A stretch of DNA of 64,000 bases from positions 10,044,001 to 10,108,000 of the forward strand of contig NZ_JAUSQU010000001.1 in NCBI RefSeq assembly GCF_030811455.1, given 5' to 3'. Source of the stretch: Streptosporangium lutulentum (GTDB lineage Bacteria; Actinomycetota; Actinomycetes; Streptosporangiales; Streptosporangiaceae). The notes under the pieces were generated by a model. The model saw only the letters and a list, made by a program, of their open reading frames with translations. It did not search any database and was not told where the DNA came from. Below are positions 47,599 through 55,585 of the stretch, in pieces (position 1 is the stretch's first letter; each line of letters opens with the position of its first letter). Made by a program: the position numbers and the translations under genes.

Positions 47599-48933
47599 TC
47601 AGTGGTCGTAGCCGGGCATGGGGAATGTCCGGCACAGCCGGGCGACGGCGGCGCGGATGTCGTCGCGGGCCGCCGCCGGAAGCCGGTAGTCCACGTCGCC
47701 GAGCTGCTCCACGGCCTCGACGGCCCCGCAGAAGAGGTCGGCGCAGGCGGCCATGTCGCCGGGCTCCATGCCGCGCAGCGCGAGCGTGTTGGTGCCGAGA
47801 CGGACACCGGAGGTGACGTGGGCCGGTTTGGTGTCGCCGACGATGCGGTTCTTGTTGACGATGATCCCGCACTCCTCCAGCGCCCTCTCGACGACGACGC
47901 CGGTGTGGCCCTTGGCCCCCACGTCGATGAGGACGAGGTGGTTGTCGGTCCCGCCGGTGATCAGGTTCTGGCCGCGGTCCACCAGCTCCATCGCGAGCTT
48001 CCCGGCGTCCAGGCGCAGGCGCAGGGCGAGCTCCCGGAAGGCGCCGGTGGAGGCGGCGGCGAACGCCCGGGCCTTGGCCGCCACCGCCGCGAGGTCGGGC
48101 GTGCCCTGGGCCCGGGGGAAGACCGCCCGCTGCAGCGTGCCCGCCAGCGTCCCCCGCCCGTTGAGGCCGGGCCGGTCGGCGTCCGGGCCGGACAGGATGA
48201 GGCCGCCGCGCGGCCCGTAGAGCTGCTTGTAGGTGCTGGTGGTGGTCACGTGGGCGTGCGGGACCGGACTCTGGTGCTCGCCGGCCACGACCAGCCCGGC
48301 GATGTGGGAGATGTCCGCCAGCAGCCAGGCGCCCACCTCGTCGGCGATCTCCCGGAACCGGGCGAAGTCGATGGCGCGCGGGTAGGAGCTCGCGCCGCAG
48401 ACGATCAGCTTGGGCCGGCTGCGCCGGGCCAGCTCGGCGACCTCGTGGTAGTCGATGAAGCCGTCGGGGCCCACCCCGTAGCCCACCGTGCGGAAGTACC
48501 TTCCGGTGACCGACGCCGGGGACCCGTGGGTGAGGTGCCCGCCGGCGTCCAGGTCCATGCCCAGCACGGTGTCACCGGGCTCCAGCAGGGCGAACAGCAC
48601 CGCGAGATTCGCGGAGCTGCCCGAGTGGGGCTGAACGTTGGCGTAGGCGGCGCCGAACAGCTCGCGCGCCCGTGCCACCGCCAGCCGCTCGACGTCGTCG
48701 ACCACCTCGCAGCCCGCGTGGAAGCGGGCGCCCGGGTAGCCCTCCGTCGTCACGTTCGCCAGCGCGCTGCCGGCGCAGGCCAGCACCGAGGGCGGCGCGG
48801 TGCTGCAGGCGGCCACCATCGCCAGGGTGTCGGTCTGGCGGCGCAGCTCGCGTTCCAGCAGGAGGAAGATCTCGGGATCCTCGGCGGCCAGGCTCTCCGC
48901 GGCGCGCCGGTGAAATTCGGCCAACCGGACCAT
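47599..48933 (-). CDS. SHMT-like PLP enzyme with altered active site
   Basis: 444 residues, fold type I. ANVQPHSGSSAN, GHLTHGSP, ADISHIAGL (Asp207, His210) and GPRGG are as in serine hydroxymethyltransferase, and the PLP lysine is Lys236. The region before it reads VTTTSTYK instead of VTTTTHK, so the conserved His is Tyr. The usual SEN near residue 43 is ACS, and KYAEGYPG is VTTEGYPG. The conserved Glu of EGY is kept. First gene of the NRPS operon, it may form an unusual serine analogue or cleave a beta-hydroxy amino acid. It is not a safe housekeeping glyA. Confidence 0.9.
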   Translation of the reverse strand: MVRLAEFHRRAAESLAAEDPEIFLLLERELRRQTDTLAMVAACSTAPPSVLACAGSALANVTTEGYPGARFHAGCEVVDDVERLAVARARELFGAAYANVQPHSGSSANLAVLFALLEPGDTVLGMDLDAGGHLTHGSPASVTGRYFRTVGYGVGPDGFIDYHEVAELARRSRPKLIVCGASSYPRAIDFARFREIADEVGAWLLADISHIAGLVVAGEHQSPVPHAHVTTTSTYKQLYGPRGGLILSGPDADRPGLNGRGTLAGTLQRAVFPRAQGTPDLAAVAAKARAFAAASTGAFRELALRLRLDAGKLAMELVDRGQNLITGGTDNHLVLIDVGAKGHTGVVVERALEECGIIVNKNRIVGDTKPAHVTSGVRLGTNTLALRGMEPGDMAACADLFCGAVEAVEQLGDVDYRLPAAARDDIRAAVARLCRTFPMPGYDH

Positions 48934-49059
48934 GTGGGCCTCCAGTCGTCAGATGTCCCGTCCGGAGAAAGGTCTCCGGGCGGGCGATTGAATTCGATCC
49001 ACGACCGGAAAATAATCACCTTCAGTTAAGCGCTGGTTATGATGATTTATTGGAATTAG

Positions 49060-49076
49060 TTGCGATTAAATTGCGA
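49060..49076. promoter_or_regulatory. Direct TTGCGA repeats, candidate SARP site
   Basis: TTGCGA at 49060-49065 and again at 49071-49076: an 11-bp period in an AT-rich stretch (49000-49080) between the divergent SHMT-like and MbtH-fusion genes. SARP activators bind direct heptamers spaced one helical turn apart. The site could drive either operon. Confidence 0.45.
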
Positions 49077-49204
49077 CGTTCTCAGCGCGGAGAGGCGAGG
49101 GCCCCGGACACGGATGTCCTGCATAACCACCCAGTAACCGCCGGGCGGGAGGGTGGTGGCGAACCGCTTGACGGCCGCTTTGACGGGATGCCTCTGGAGG
49201 GCCA

Positions 49205-50440
49205 ATGACGACGGGACCGCCGCTTCGGTACTTCCAGGTCGTGGTCAATGTTCGCGGGCAGTACGGCATCTGGCCCCTGGACGACGCCATGCCCGGAGGC
49301 TGGTCGCAGATCGGGTTCGTCAGCACGCGCGATGAGTGTCTGGTCCACGTGGCCGAGCTGTGGTGGGACATGCGGCCACGCGGGAAGCCGGACCTCGCCG
49401 ACGACGAACCGGACGGCTGGCGCAGCCGGATCACCGAGGTCGCGGCCGCCCGCCCGGACGCCGTCGCGCTGAGCGACGCCTCCCGGCACCTCACCTACGG
49501 CGAACTGGTGGAGGACGCGCGGCGGCTCGCCGGACGGCTGGCCGCGCTCGGCGTCCGCACGGAGGACCGGGTCGCGCTGTGCCTCCCGCTCGGCGCCCCC
49601 GCCCTCACCGCGATCCTCGGCGTCGCCCTCACCGGCGCCGCCTACCTGCCCATCGACAGCGCCGACGACGAGGACTGGCGGGACCTGGTGATCGCCGACA
49701 GCGGGGTGCGGGTGGTCGTCACGGATCGCCCCGAGACCCTGGCGCACATCGGCGCGGACCTCGTGACCTGGCCGGACCCCGAAGGCCGGCGGGACGCCGG
49801 TCCGCCGGCCCCCGAGTCCGAGGCGCTCTCGTCCGACGCGGCCTGCGTGCTCTACCATCCCGCCGACCGCGGGTCACGGGGCGTCGTGCTGGAGAACCGG
49901 CAGCTGGACGCCCTGCTGGCGGGCGCGCCACCGATCCACGCGGGCGACCGCGTCTCGGTGTCGGGACGCCTGTCCTGCGAGCTTGTCAACGCCGACGTCC
50001 TCTACACGCTGAGCGGCGGGGCCGAGGTGGTCCTGTCGCACGACGACCCCACGGCCCGGCCCGGACCGTGGCGGCACTCCTCGTACTTCTACGGGTCTCT
50101 GGAGACCGGCGTCGTGTGCGCCGCGTGCACCGTGCTCAACGGCGGGACCGGCCCGGCGCGGGTGCTGATCGGCCCGCCGTTCCCCGGATGCCGCCTGTAC
50201 GCCCTGGACGAGGACATCCGGCCGCTCTCCGTGGGCGACGCCGGCGCCCTCTACGTCGGGGGCCGGGTGGTCGCCCGCGGCTACCTGGACGATCCCGCGG
50301 CGACGGTGAACCGCTTCGTCCCCGACCCCTTCGCCGCGGACGGCAGCCGCATGTTCGCCACGGAACACCGCGTGCGGCTGAACGACGACGGCGTCCTGGA
50401 GCGTCTCGACGACGGCCCGGTCAGGACACCCGGAGGGTAG
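49205..50440 (+). CDS. MbtH-like domain fused to a degenerate adenylation domain
   Basis: 411 residues. Residues 1-62 are a clear MbtH fold (YFQVVVNVRGQYGIWPLDD, PGGWSQIGF, ECLVHVAELWWDMRP). An A-like domain follows with good A1/A2 strands (LTYGEL, AYLPID), but the A3 loop reads YHPADRGSRG and lacks the Ser/Thr-Gly-Lys pattern; A5 is YGSLETG, A7 is FATEHRV, and A8-A10 including the catalytic Lys are missing. It is probably not an active adenylating enzyme; it may act as an MbtH chaperone or a scaffold. GGAGG precedes the ATG. Confidence 0.88.
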   Translation: MTTGPPLRYFQVVVNVRGQYGIWPLDDAMPGGWSQIGFVSTRDECLVHVAELWWDMRPRGKPDLADDEPDGWRSRITEVAAARPDAVALSDASRHLTYGELVEDARRLAGRLAALGVRTEDRVALCLPLGAPALTAILGVALTGAAYLPIDSADDEDWRDLVIADSGVRVVVTDRPETLAHIGADLVTWPDPEGRRDAGPPAPESEALSSDAACVLYHPADRGSRGVVLENRQLDALLAGAPPIHAGDRVSVSGRLSCELVNADVLYTLSGGAEVVLSHDDPTARPGPWRHSSYFYGSLETGVVCAACTVLNGGTGPARVLIGPPFPGCRLYALDEDIRPLSVGDAGALYVGGRVVARGYLDDPAATVNRFVPDPFAADGSRMFATEHRVRLNDDGVLERLDDGPVRTPGG

Positions 50441-50515
50441 ACGCCCGGACTGCGGTGCTCCTGCCCTCCGCTCAACCGCGACTCATCCCGCCAACCGAAC
50501 AGAGCAGGAGCGAAA

Positions 50516-51205
50516 ATGCCTACCACTCCTCATGTCGCCGTGCTGAGCGGCGCGTTGAACGCCGACTCGCGCACGGAACGACTGGCCCGCTGGTGCGCCG
50601 GGGAATGCGTTTCGAGGGGCGCCACCGCCACCCTCTTCCGGGGCGCCGAGCTGGACTTCCCGTTCTACGGGAAGGCCGGCCTCCACGGTCCCCACGTGAT
50701 CCGCTTCCTGGACGACCTGGCACGCGCCGACGGCATCGTGCTGGTGACGCCCTCCTACCACGGCAGCGTGTCGGGCCTGCTCAAGAACGCCCTGGACTAC
50801 GTCAACGAGCTGGCCGCCGACGAGCGCCCCTTCTTCGACGAGAGAGCGGTGGGATGCGTCGCCCTGGCGGGCGGGGAGCAGGGGGCGGCCGCGACCCTGG
50901 CCACCATGCGCGCCATCGTGCACGCCATGCGAGGGTGGCCGACACCGCTGGGCGTCGGCGTGACCACGGCCTCCCTGCAGGACGGCGACGCCGCTCCCAC
51001 GGACGAGCGCACGAGGCGGCAGCTCGACCTCATGCTCGACCAGGTGCTGTTCCTGGGCTTCACGATGCGGAGGCTCTGGCCCGAGGACGCCGAGCCGGAC
51101 GCCGCGGAGACACCGGACGCCCTGAGCGTCCTGGCCGGCCCCTCCCTCGGGGGCTCGGAGCCGTACCGGCACTCCTGGTCGCAGCCTTCCTCGCGCTCGG
51201 TCTGA
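50516..51205 (+). CDS. NADPH-dependent FMN reductase family flavin reductase
   Basis: 229 residues of the flavodoxin-like NADPH-dependent FMN reductase family: a flavin-phosphate loop in the LSGALNADSRTERLARW segment, and the TPSYHGSVSGLLKNALDYVN signature. It probably supplies reduced flavin to the halogenase at 32953. Its C-terminal part (after about 175) is low complexity. The stop lies within one copy of an imperfect 33-bp direct repeat. AGGAGCGAAA precedes the ATG. Confidence 0.9.
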   Translation: MPTTPHVAVLSGALNADSRTERLARWCAGECVSRGATATLFRGAELDFPFYGKAGLHGPHVIRFLDDLARADGIVLVTPSYHGSVSGLLKNALDYVNELAADERPFFDERAVGCVALAGGEQGAAATLATMRAIVHAMRGWPTPLGVGVTTASLQDGDAAPTDERTRRQLDLMLDQVLFLGFTMRRLWPEDAEPDAAETPDALSVLAGPSLGGSEPYRHSWSQPSSRSV

Positions 51206-51284
51206 ACCTCACCGGCGGGTGATCGCCCGCGCCAGGGCCGCCGAGGGCGACGCCTCCTCGCGTTCGGTCCGAACCTCACCGGCG
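51185..51284. repeat. Imperfect 33-bp direct repeat, 67 bp apart
   Basis: 51185-51217 and 51252-51284 share TTCGGTC.GAACCTCACCGG-type sequence, 29 of 33 positions identical. The first copy contains the flavin reductase stop codon. Confidence 0.7.
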
Positions 51285-51554
51285 CGCGGGCCCCGCGCTT
51301 TTTCACGACGCCCGCGACCGCCGTCCCGGCGCCCACCGCGCCGGAGATCCCGACGCCGGGCACGGCGGCGTTTCCCGGAATCCTCCACGGTACGTCCCCG
51401 GGGATTCTTCGTCGGTTCCGCCTTTCGTCACCATCGCTGACATGGATAACCCGGCTTTAACCGACTCTATTTATTTTCTGAATATGTCGGATATCAAAGT
51501 CAGCTATCGGCTGGGCGGACTGTGCGCGAGCCACGTCACGAGGCAGGAGTTCCG
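51206..51554. other. Intergenic region upstream of the A-T didomain gene
   Basis: About 350 bp. The left part holds the repeat described above. The right part (51440-51500) is AT-rich, with CTATTTATTTTCTGAATATG, and probably contains the promoter of the A-T, thioesterase, MbtH, P450 and NRPS operon. No clear -35/-10 pair was assigned and no gene was seen. Confidence 0.4.
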
Positions 51555-53348
51555 ATGACCTACAGCTTGACGCCGGGCGCGCCGGGTGAGTATCCGGCCG
51601 CCCACCGCGTCCTCGAGGCGGTGACGCGGTGGGCCCTGCGGACTCCCACGGCCACAGCCGTCCACGCGCCGGACGGCGAGTTCTGTTTCGCGGAGCTCTC
51701 CCGTCACGTGGACGCCATCGCCGCCGCTCTCGTCAACGCGGGAGCCGGCCCGCAGACCCCTGTCGGCCTCTGCGTCGGCAGGTCGCGCTGGCTCGTGCCG
51801 AGCCTGCTCGCGATCTGGCGGGCGGGCGCGATCGCCGTGCCGGTCGACGACCGCCATCCCGCCGACCGGCTCAACTTCGTCCTGCGCGACGCCGGGGTGC
51901 GGATCCTGCTCGGCGACCGGTTGCCGCCCGGCGCGACGGTCCCGAAGTCGCGCACGCTCATCCCGGCGGAACTGGTCGAACGGCGCGCGAGCGCGTGGGC
52001 CACGGCGCCGGATCCCGACGACTGCGCCTACATCATCTACACCTCCGGGACCACCGGATGGCCCAAGGGCGTGGAGGTGACCTACCGGGGGCTCGACACC
52101 CTGCTCGACGCCCTCGCGTTCCTGGAGCTGCCCCCGGGCGGGCTCGGCGTCAACGCCGTCTCCCCGGCGTTCGACGGGTGGCTGTGGTGCACCCTGCTGT
52201 ATCTGTCCCACGGGCAGGGCGTCGCCCTCGTCGATCTGGAGGAGGGCCTCGACGCGGCGCTCGACGCGGTTCGCCCGCGCACCGTCTGTCTCACGCCGTC
52301 GCTGCTCGCCTCCTGCTCGGGAGACATCCCCAGCGCCCAGGTGCTGGTCGTGGCCGGTGAGCCCTGCCCGCCCGAGCTGGTGAGAAGGTTCGCCGGAAAG
52401 CGGAGGTTCCTCAACGTCTACGGCCCCACCGAGATGACGATCGCCGCCACGTGGGCCGACAGCCGCCGCGGCGACGACGTCTCGACGATCGGCCGGCCGC
52501 TTCCCGGCTACCGCGCCCACGTCCTCGACGACCACCGCCGCCCGGTGCCGCCCGGCGTCCCGGGAGAGCTCTATCTCGCGGGCACGGCCCTCGCCCGCGG
52601 ATACCGCAACCGGCCGGGCCTGACCGCCTCGCGTTTCGTGCCCGACCCCTTCGAGGGCGAGGGCGCCCGGATGTACCGGACCGGCGACGTCGTGGTCGAG
52701 CGGCCGGACGGGCAGCTGGAGTATCACGGCCGGTTGGACGACCAGGTCAAGGTGCGGGGCCTGCGGGTGGAGCTCGGTGAGATCGAACGCGTGGCACTGC
52801 GCGTACCCGGCGTCCGCGCCGCCGCGGCCTTCGTCACGGAGACCGGCGACGCGGTCGGTCTCGCCGTGGTGCCCTCGTCCGGCGGCCCGGCGGAGTCCGG
52901 CGCCGGGGCATCGGACTCCGCCGGGAACGTCCGGCTGGCGGCCGAGGTCAGGGAACGCTGCGCGGCGGGACTGCCGGAGGCGATGGTGCCCGCCGCGGTC
53001 GACGTCGTGACGGCCCTGCCGACCCTCTCCACGGGCAAGGTCGACCGCGTCGCGCTCTCCCGGTCCTTCCGGCCCGCGTCGCCGGCCGGACGGCCGCCGG
53101 AGGGCGAGAGGGAGCGCGTGGTGTGCGACGTGCTGAGCGACCTGCTCACCCATCCGGTCGAGGACGTGGAGGCCGACTTCTTCGAGCTCGGCGGGCATTC
53201 ACTGCTGGCCGCCCGGGCGGTCTCGGCGCTGCGCCGCCGTACCGGGCTGCGCCTGACGATGGCGCACCTGCTCTCCAGCCCCACCGCGGCGGGGCTGGCG
53301 GCGACGCTGGACGAGCTCGACGAGGCGTCTCTCGTGGGGTCGTCGTGA
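51555..53348 (+). CDS. NRPS adenylation-thiolation didomain
   Basis: 597 residues: A domain with [37 protein letters not shown] and Lys in STGKVD, and a T domain with LGGHS (Ser549). The hand-read pocket D-G-W-C-V-A-V-I-A is similar in style to aromatic-substrate codes; tryptophan or a halotryptophan is a reasonable guess. Free-standing A-T proteins followed by TEII, MbtH and P450 are typical of beta-hydroxylation cassettes, in which the carrier-bound amino acid is oxidised. ATG has AGGAG at five bases. Confidence 0.93.
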   Translation: MTYSLTPGAPGEYPAAHRVLEAVTRWALRTPTATAVHAPDGEFCFAELSRHVDAIAAALVNAGAGPQTPVGLCVGRSRWLVPSLLAIWRAGAIAVPVDDRHPADRLNFVLRDAGVRILLGDRLPPGATVPKSRTLIPAELVERRASAWATAPDPDDCAYIIYTSGTTGWPKGVEVTYRGLDTLLDALAFLELPPGGLGVNAVSPAFDGWLWCTLLYLSHGQGVALVDLEEGLDAALDAVRPRTVCLTPSLLASCSGDIPSAQVLVVAGEPCPPELVRRFAGKRRFLNVYGPTEMTIAATWADSRRGDDVSTIGRPLPGYRAHVLDDHRRPVPPGVPGELYLAGTALARGYRNRPGLTASRFVPDPFEGEGARMYRTGDVVVERPDGQLEYHGRLDDQVKVRGLRVELGEIERVALRVPGVRAAAAFVTETGDAVGLAVVPSSGGPAESGAGASDSAGNVRLAAEVRERCAAGLPEAMVPAAVDVVTALPTLSTGKVDRVALSRSFRPASPAGRPPEGERERVVCDVLSDLLTHPVEDVEADFFELGGHSLLAARAVSALRRRTGLRLTMAHLLSSPTAAGLAATLDELDEASLVGSS

Positions 53349-54097
53349 GCCGCCCGTGGCTGGTGTCGTGGCTGCCCGAGCCGTACACCCGCCCGACGCT
53401 GCTGTGCCTGCCGCAGGCGGGCGCGGGCTGCGGTCAGTTCCGCCCGTGGCAGGACGCGCTGGGGACGGAGGTGTCCGTGGTCGGCGTGCAGCTCCCCGGC
53501 AGGGAGAACCGCTTCACCGATCCGCCCGCCCACAGCGTCGGGGAGGTCGTCGACGCGGTCGTCGCCGAGCTCGCCGGCGCGCTCACCCCCGGACTGCCGC
53601 TCGTCGTCTTCGGCAACAGCTTCGGCGGGCTGCTCGGCTACGAGATCACCCGCAGGCTCGGGTACCACCACGACCGATGGCCCGACGCGCTGGTCGTCGC
53701 GGCCTGCCGTCCCCCCGGCATGTGGGCCGGCGCCGGCCGGGGCCTGGTCGAGGGGGAGGAGGAGCTGGTGCGGCTGCTGGCCGCGCGGGGACTCGGCGAG
53801 GACGACCTCGACGAGGACAGCCGCGAGCTGGCGCTGGAGGTCCTGCGGCACGACGCCCGGCTGTCCCTGACGTACACGCACGACGACGTCGGCCAGGCGC
53901 TGTGCCCGGTCGAGGCCTGGGGCGGCGAGACCGACGAGACCGTCACACCCGAACAGCTCACCGGCTGGCGCGACCACGCCGGCGCCGGGTTCCGCCGCCG
54001 CCTGTTCCCCGGCGGCCACTACTTCTGCCTGGAGTACCCGGGAGCGGTCCTGCCCCTGCTGCGTGCACGGTTTCGCGACGCCGCCCGAGTCGTCTGA
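53345..54097 (+). CDS. Type II thioesterase
   Basis: 250 residues, GTG start overlapping the A-T stop (GTGA). The serine nucleophile Ser92 lies in FGNSFGG, a GHSxG variant with Asn for His, and the catalytic His is in GGHYF. Family members edit misloaded carrier proteins or release intermediates. Coupled to the A-T didomain, it may free the beta-hydroxylated amino acid from the carrier. Confidence 0.9.
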   Translation: MSRPWLVSWLPEPYTRPTLLCLPQAGAGCGQFRPWQDALGTEVSVVGVQLPGRENRFTDPPAHSVGEVVDAVVAELAGALTPGLPLVVFGNSFGGLLGYEITRRLGYHHDRWPDALVVAACRPPGMWAGAGRGLVEGEEELVRLLAARGLGEDDLDEDSRELALEVLRHDARLSLTYTHDDVGQALCPVEAWGGETDETVTPEQLTGWRDHAGAGFRRRLFPGGHYFCLEYPGAVLPLLRARFRDAARVV

Positions 54098-54109
54098 GAG
54101 GAGCGAGAG

Positions 54110-54307
54110 GTGAACGACAAGATCCGCCACTACACGGTGCTGGTCAACGACGCCGGCCAGTACGCGCTGCACCCGGACGGGACCGGCGCGCCCCGTGGCT
54201 GGTGCCCGGCCGGCTTCACCGGCACCGAGGAGGAGTGCGCCCGCCACGTCGACGAGCACTGGACCGACACGCGCCCGCCTCACCTGCGCCGGACGGCGGT
54301 GCTCTGA
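54110..54307 (+). CDS. MbtH family NRPS chaperone
   Basis: 65 residues. YTVLVNDAGQYALHPDG, PRGWCPAGFTG, EEECARHVDEHWTDTRP match the MbtH family, although the usual LWP is LHP. MbtH proteins bind A domains and are required for their folding or activity. GTG start with GAGAGGAGCGA upstream; one base separates its stop from the P450 start. Confidence 0.93.
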   Translation: MNDKIRHYTVLVNDAGQYALHPDGTGAPRGWCPAGFTGTEEECARHVDEHWTDTRPPHLRRTAVL

Positions 54308-54308
54308 C

Positions 54309-55529
54309 ATGGCCGACATGGAGGTGAACCTTCTCGATCCGGGCCTCTTCGCCCGCGACGCCTTCTGGCCCGTCTTCGCCTGGCTGCGGAGACACGCGCC
54401 GGTCCACCGGCACCCCGAGGCGGACGGCCCCGGCTTCTGGGTGGTCAGCCGCTACCGGGACATCGCCGCCGTCTACGCCGACACCGAGTCGTTCAGCTCG
54501 CGGTACGGCATGCGCCTCGACAGCGACCCCGGCGCCGTCGCGGCCGTCTCCCAGCGCATGCTGATCGTCTCCGACGCCCCGGACCACACCCAGCTCAAGC
54601 GCGTGCTCCAGAGGTCCTTCGGCCCCTCGACCATGCCCGGGATGGAGGCCCTCGTGCGGAAGGTCGTCGCCGAGGTGATCGGTGAGGCGGCCGAGGCGGA
54701 GGAGGTCGACTTCATCGACGTCGCCAAGAAGATCCCCAACTACGTGGTGTGCGCGCTCATGGGCATTCCCCGCGAGGACTGGGAGTGGATCGGCGACATC
54801 ACCACCGCCGCCTTCGAGTCGGAGGACGAGGCCGAGCGCAGCGGCGCGCACGGCGAGATCTTCCTCTACTTCGCCGACCTGCTGCACGAGCGCAGGACCA
54901 GGCCGGGTGACGACTTCGTCAGCGTCATCGCCGCCGAGCGCCGGGCCGCCGACGTCCCCGGCGGCGAACGGCCGCTCACCGACGAAGAGATCATCTTCAA
55001 CTGCAACGGCGTGCTGGCCGGAGCGAACGAGACGACGCGTTACTCCGCAGCCGGAGGCGTGCTCGCCCTCGCCGGCGATCCCGGCCAGTGGGCCCTGCTG
55101 CGGGCGGCCGGCCCGGCAGGGGCGCCCGCGGCCGCCGAGGAGATCCTTCGCTGGACGACACCCGGCGTGCACGCGCTGCGTACCGTGATGCGTCCCGTCC
55201 AGGTCGGCGGTGTCCGCGTGGAACCCGGCGACCGGGTGACGCTGTGGAACGTCTCCGCCAACCGGGACGAGGAGCTGTTCGCCCACGGCGACCGGTTCCT
55301 CGTCGACCGCACGCCCAACCGGCACATCGCCTTCGGCCACGGACCCCACCTGTGCCTGGGCGCCAGGCTCGCACGCCTGGAACTGAGCGTGTTCGTGGAG
55401 GAGCTGGCACGACGGATCGAGCGGATCGAGCTGACCGGCGACCCGCTGTACAACGCGTCGAACTTCACCTGGGGCCTGCGCCGGCTGCCGGTACGGCTCT
55501 CGCCGGCCAGGGTTCCCGTAACCGCCTGA
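54309..55529 (+). CDS. Cytochrome P450, probable amino acid beta-hydroxylase
   Basis: 406 residues: I-helix segment LAGANETTR, K-helix EEILR, heme loop FGHGPHLCLGARLAR with Cys349. The start ATG follows the MbtH stop by one base. P450s next to A-T didomain, MbtH and TEII often beta-hydroxylate the carrier-bound aromatic amino acid; that activity is inferred from context, not residue evidence. The I-helix has an extra residue relative to the classical AGxET pattern. Redox partners are not adjacent. Confidence 0.94.
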   Translation: MADMEVNLLDPGLFARDAFWPVFAWLRRHAPVHRHPEADGPGFWVVSRYRDIAAVYADTESFSSRYGMRLDSDPGAVAAVSQRMLIVSDAPDHTQLKRVLQRSFGPSTMPGMEALVRKVVAEVIGEAAEAEEVDFIDVAKKIPNYVVCALMGIPREDWEWIGDITTAAFESEDEAERSGAHGEIFLYFADLLHERRTRPGDDFVSVIAAERRAADVPGGERPLTDEEIIFNCNGVLAGANETTRYSAAGGVLALAGDPGQWALLRAAGPAGAPAAAEEILRWTTPGVHALRTVMRPVQVGGVRVEPGDRVTLWNVSANRDEELFAHGDRFLVDRTPNRHIAFGHGPHLCLGARLARLELSVFVEELARRIERIELTGDPLYNASNFTWGLRRLPVRLSPARVPVTA

Positions 55530-55585
55530 CCCCTTCCCCTTCTCCTTCCCCCGAGTCTTCACCGCGTCGCCAAGGAGGCATCACC

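Noticed and set aside
47599-48933. Housekeeping glyA
   Set aside because: Several conserved SHMT active-site residues are changed and the gene heads the NRPS operon, so a biosynthetic role is more likely.
49205-50440. Active stand-alone NRPS loading module
   Set aside because: The nucleotide loop and the catalytic Lys region are missing and there is no carrier domain.
52724-54319. Minus-strand frame opposite the A-T didomain and type II thioesterase
   Set aside because: It has no recognisable domain and overlaps two well-supported plus-strand genes over its full length.
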